DNA of 64,000 bases. Source: Galbula dea. Its lineage: Eukaryota > Chordata > Aves > Piciformes > Galbulidae. The DNA lies in NCBI GenBank assembly GCA_013399015.1, contig VWZX01007386.1:575342-639341 (forward strand). Direction: 5' to 3'. Numbering within the stretch: position 1 is the first letter of the stretch; each line of letters starts with the position of its first letter. Below the pieces are notes generated by a model. That model was not told the DNA's origin. It saw only the letters and a list, made by a program, of their open reading frames with translations, and made no database searches. A program made the position numbers and the translations under genes. This document shows positions 59,201 through 64,000 of the stretch, one piece after another.

Positions 59201-62200
59201 AGTTTTAGTGTCTTCTCTCCAGGGATAATAGCACACCTATTATCTCTCCATCATTTACTCAATTCATCACTCAAAGCACTGCAATTTTATCTACTTCAGA
59301 GAGAGTAAAAAGTACTAAACCAAGAACATCTCCTTCCCTTTTACACTTGAAGAGGTGACTGTTCAAAACACTGTGTTTCCTTCCCTCCCACATGCCTAAA
59401 AGCATCTCCTGAAGAGGCTCGAATTATGTATCTGATTACCAGTCTCTGAACCAAGAAAATTAACAACTAATGAACAATGACACTGATAATGCTGCCACCA
59501 TCTATGTCCTATAAAGTGTGGAGATCAATGGTGTGCTATTATAGAAAATGAAGCTCAGGAGATCAGCTCCAAGATTAAAGCCCTCTTCAGAGGGGATGGA
59601 AATCTACATTTGGGGGTTGCAGCCATGAAGATACACATTTCCTTGCATGTTGCTCAGAAGACCTTGCCCATTTAGACAGGATTTTACAAGGACAGATGCC
59701 AATTCTGAAACATAAACTGCAGGATGTTTTGGATGGGTAGCCTTTAGCTCTACACTTTCATTTACTGCACATTTATTTTAAAACCTGACATTTTTACTCT
59801 TAATACCAAAGGGAAGTAGAATTAAGTCTCAGACTGCTTACTACTGCTTCTATTAAACCCAGGTGAAACTCTGTCTTGTCTGCTTCATATTTAGCAGCAG
59901 CAGCAGAGTATCTTGGACAAGTGTTTCACACATCTGGCTGAGAATTTCCCACTACACTGCAGCCAGCTCCAAATTGAAAAGTTCTCTGTCAATATGGACT
60001 TTAAAATAACCTCCCTGAGCTGTGCTGGGTCTGCAGGCCTAATAGACCTAAAATTGCATTTCAGTCAAAGTAACAACCAAATGTGTCCTGAAAAAATACT
60101 GCCAAATAAGAAGGGGTCACTTCTGCTTTCCATTATCACACTGGTAAAACTGAGATGCTGTTTATCTACTTCCCAGCTGTAGGATGGTTAAACACCCTGA
60201 AAATGGAACACCAACATATCTAATGGCTGTCAAGGAGCTCTTCATAGATTATTCAAGACTGAGCCCACAGTACTGAGCACTTTCTTTTGTAAAGGAAAAA
60301 TCTCTTTCATGGGAAGAGACTTCAATCCACCCAACTCAGCAACCTGGTGTCAGAAATCATTCTGTATTGGTCATAAAGTCATTACCAACCCTGACAACTA
60401 AACCATGACTTTTAAGGAGTATGTTTTTATCAACACTAGTGGACTGAAATGAGCTTAACTGAAGAATCTGCCCATTTTATCTGTACGTATTGGTGGGCCC
60501 ACACGATGATGTTTTCTGAAGTATTTCTTCATGCAAACCACCACCTCCTCAGGGAGCTTTGCAGAGGGGCACTTCCAACCTCACAGGCAGGCAATTACTG
60601 TTGCATCTTTGCAGTTCCCACTGCTCTGCAGCAGGACACATCCGGGACAACCATGCAGCACAGTCTCCTGCTGCTTCGATTCCTCCCACATTTGAGGATC
60701 CATGTAACAGGGCAGTTGCCTAGTGAATAGACTTGTGCTGCTGGACACAGAAGGCTCAAAGGTATCTACTGCTCAACCCAGGTATGGTTTATCCCTCTGT
60801 TTTTCCTCTGAAGATACCATGTGTAACAGACACATTTGACTCCTACTCATCCTTTGGTTTGGGCTGACTAGAGAGCAACAACCCTGCGGTGAACCTATGA
60901 GCTGGGGCGATCCCAGCTCACTTACAAGGGAGTGAAGGTTCTCACACCCTGTGGTAAACATGCAAGCTGAAAAGATCCTGGCTTATGCACAAGGAAGTGA
61001 AAGTGCCTTAGAAAAATATCTGAAAGGGTGTTTTTGAAGCCCAGAACTGCAAGATAACCGAAGTACAGAACAATATACCAGAGCACATCTGTCTTATCTG
61101 CAACACTGACTAGCAGCCAGCTACTTCACTCTAGAAATGTTACCATCAGGATGGGCCCAGTTTGAGCTTTCCCTGAACTACATCTGGGCTGCACACCAGG
61201 TGACTCTCCCCTTGAGCAGGGATGCCTTTCATGGTTTGAGATTCCTTATCTGACAGGAAGATCCCTCCTTGCCCACGACAGAAAGATCACTTACCTGTGA
61301 CAGATCCTTGCTACATAACTGACAGCATGCTGAATACTAAAGAAACATTACTAATCCATGCTGCTACTCAATATTATTATAAGCAATGTAGAGATAATTC
61401 CATTAGGCATAAACCATTGCTCAAGTCTGACACAAAGGCTAGACTTAGCTGCACCTAGGCTCCATAAGGAGCTTAGAAAGCAAGGGAGTCCACTCTGAAC
61501 CTCATGACTCAATGAGAGGATCTTCCTTACCAATTGCCTCCCTGATCTCTACACGAATCATTCTAACTTGATTCTAACTCAATGTTTCTCTGTATGTTCC
61601 TTGTAGCAACTAATAAGGTGAATCTTAACCATCAAACTTACTTGAACCTTGGTAAACCACTGTTCATCTTCCTTAAGTTCTATTAAATGTATTGAGCTCT
61701 ATCAAATTATTATTTTACCCCAATAAAACACATTGATGCTTCTCTCTTTTGAGTGAGATTCAGTCCACCCATCTGTGACAGCATGCAAAAACTGGACTTT
61801 CACTGACATCCACCAGAAAGTCTCAATGGTTTCCTACACCCCCCTCAAGCAGGTAAGACTTGACTCGATAGAGGCAACATTTCTGCTAGCTAGTGCAGAA
61901 TTCTTTATTTTCTTCCCCAGTTTCAAGTGCCTGGTTTTCTACCTTCCTGTGCTCAATGACAAATACATCAGCATTTGAAAAAGAAACAGCTCAGAGAATC
62001 CTTTCCATAGGAGAGCTATTAAAAAGCAATCTGTTTACCAGCAAGAAATACCACTGTCAAGTATATGCAACAGGTAGCCTTGTTTTGCAGTTCATTTTAG
62101 TGTTTATATTATGATGATCTTTCATATTTCTGTCCTCCAGCAAATCAGTTGGACAGATTCATTCTTTTTTGAGAGTCAGTCTTAGTCACCAGAGTCTATT

Positions 62201-62757
62201 CAGCAAGAACCATCTGTTCCCCAAGATTTCCCTCCCACTCACCATGGTAGAACTACGCCTACAACGAGTTTCTTCTATTAGGAAAGAAACAACTATAGCA
62301 AGCTAGATAACATGAGCCCCTTGGGAGACAGCACAAGTACTCTTATCTTTGTTTATAATTATTATAAAGCATTTATGTGAGATAACTGTTACTCAAGGAG
62401 TGACTGGAGGGTAAGTGAACCTGTCTACCCTCCCCTCCCAGAGTCAGAATTTAATCCTAGAAACAATGCTCTAAGACATGACCATATCATCATTAGCAAC
62501 AAATGAGGAAATTTGTCCTACTTCTGTTTGTCAGTCACCTGAGAAACATTCAAGAAAGGAAACATTGTGTTTTGTCTTCCCCTTCATGCCTAATGGAGAC
62601 AGTCTGCTCACACAGCCTGTGTCAGCAGTCAGTCAGTGCAAATGGGAAGAGCTCCACTGACATCATGTATGTCAGCTGAGAACACAGATCTTAGTTTTTT
62701 AATGTGGAAGTTCTTACTGAAGGTCTCCCTGCAGTAAAATATCCACACTCCAGTTAG

Positions 62758-62860
62758 GGAGGGCAGCTGGCCCAGAGGTTAACATGTCGACCTGAGATGG
62801 ATTTACCAGATTCTGCTCCCTGCTCCATACTGATTGCTGATTCCCACTCTCGTGCTACAG
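62758..62860 (+). mobile_element. possible tRNA-derived SINE relic
   Basis: TGGCCCAGAGG at 62769-62779 fits the RNA polymerase III A box (TGGCNNAGTGG type). About 35 bp later, CCAGATTCTGCTCCC sits at B-box distance but is a poor match. It could be an old tRNA-derived SINE head of the MIR class or chance similarity. Confidence 0.35.
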
Positions 62861-64000
62861 CACCAAAAGCTCAAGGCCTACACAAGAAGTGAGGGTGGGG
62901 AAGTGAGTGAATAATGTTGTGCTAGTTCTCTTTCCCCTTGCACAGCCTGGGCCCTGATTTCACTGAGTTTATGTACAAGTTAAGGGTGACACCCCTCAAA
63001 TTCCTTCCTCTGCCTCTGACCTTTTCATGATCGTGTAAGACTCACCTAATCTTTCTGACTCAGACTCGACCAATCTACCTTAGCTAAGTAAGTGTCTGGG
63101 ATATTTTAATCAGATTAAACTGAAAGAGACAATAGATCTGTTATGAAGGTATCATCTCATGTCACATCTGTTACATCTGCCAAATAATAACAGCAAAGTG
63201 TGGGGCTTATTTTGTGAGCCTCGTCCAAAGTGCAGGAGGCAGATGACAGACAAGAAGATAGACTGCAGCTTGTGCTATGTGTTTGTGCTTCACCAAATAC
63301 AAGGATCAAGTGTACCCTGGGTAGCTGTCACCTTCACTTACATCACTCAAGCAAGAAGAGAAATTGCAGTGGAGGAGTGAGTAAATACATGCCATGCCTT
63401 CAACAGAAAACAAACTGAGAAGGAGTCAGAAAACCAATTGCTGTTTTCAGATCAAAGGGGATAGTGCACTTTACTACACAGTATTTCCACTCAGTCTCTA
63501 AAATGACCTGCTGAACCAACTCCCTGGAGGCATGCTGCTGGCCTTGGAGAAAACCTAATCTCTCCTAACAAAATGTTACAGTCTTAAGAACAGAAATGGC
63601 ATTTCTTGGCACTTCTTTCCAGTGCTGCATCTCAGGAGCCCTGGCACCTTACCAGCATATGGGCTTGGGTATGCCTTTGGAGCCAAAATCCATCTAGCCT
63701 TGCTGTTAGAACAAAAACTAATGAAAGGAAGGAAAAAAGAGTGCTAAGTAAATTAAATCCAGTGCCTGCCAGAGGACAGGAACACAGAACAAGGTGTAGG
63801 CAGAGAAACTATTCAGAGGCACAAGAACTACTGTGCAGGAGCAGACCTAGCGTGTATTTGTTCCCAGCTGCTGGCTGACCACAGCTACAAGGGTTGTTTC
63901 AAAGAAAGATGCAAGTAGTCTGCATCAGGTAGTAGGGAAATTACATCTTCCCAGTTAGGTCTCTTTGTGGTATACAGAAGGAAGGGATTGGTTTAATTGC

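Larger units (their letters stand above)
50343..64000 (-). other. FAR intron 1 (partial, continues beyond the window)
   Basis: I searched the minus strand for the expected first coding exon (glycine-rich TGATGFLGK-type motif) and found none, so at least 13.66 kb separates exon 2 from it. The stretch holds CR1 fragments, an ERVL-like LTR and a tRNA-like relic, listed separately. Between 55.4 and 62.7 kb I recognise nothing else. It could also contain 5' UTR exons, which cannot be seen from sequence alone. Confidence 0.65.

Overview
This window looks like avian nuclear DNA, assembled from short reads (one ambiguous base at 11687). The CR1-type LINE 3' ends in both orientations, an ERVL-like LTR, CpG-island promoters, C2H2 zinc-finger genes and GT-AG exons in long AT-rich introns all fit a bird. 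No bacterial, plasmid or CRISPR structure is visible.

Left part (about 1-11 kb): two divergent C2H2 zinc-finger genes share a GC-rich region. On the minus strand, a nine-finger protein is encoded almost entirely in one terminal exon (2450-3444), with CpG island 1 (about 3.5-4.65 kb) as its probable promoter. On the plus strand, a second gene starts in CpG island 2 (about 5.94-6.33 kb). I assemble its coding region from four exons (6927-6987, 8274-8897, 10523-10624, 10705-10994) whose splice phases all agree, giving 358 residues: a short basic N-terminus, five fingers (one broken) and a separately encoded C-terminal coiled-coil tail. That tail is the least ordinary protein feature here.

Middle part (about 11-26 kb): I see no convincing coding exon. 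It holds T/G-rich low-complexity tracts, a possible old CR1 fragment, a small CpG-rich patch (20.5-20.8 kb) and, at its right end, probably the long 3' UTR of the next gene.

Right part (26-64 kb): one minus-strand gene, a fatty acyl-CoA reductase of the FAR1/FAR2 family. Ten consecutive coding exons lie between 50342 and 26056. They sum to 1359 nt (452 residues plus stop) with every intron phase compatible, so the gene looks intact. Only the first coding exon (about 63 residues with the Rossmann glycine motif) is missing; it should lie beyond 64000, making that intron longer than 13.6 kb. Sequence features lean to FAR2, but several stretches are FAR1-like, and a FAR gene followed by zinc-finger genes is not the mammalian FAR2 neighbourhood. 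A bird/reptile paralog is therefore possible.

The FAR introns carry CR1 fragments of different ages, including a very old L3-like copy at 45.2-46.2 kb, an ERVL-like solo LTR at 54.8-55.3 kb, a tRNA-like SINE relic near 62.8 kb and an AT-rich tandem repeat at 32.75 kb. I found no clearly new molecular system. The items most worth checking are the split zinc-finger gene with its own coiled-coil exons and the paralogy of the FAR gene.
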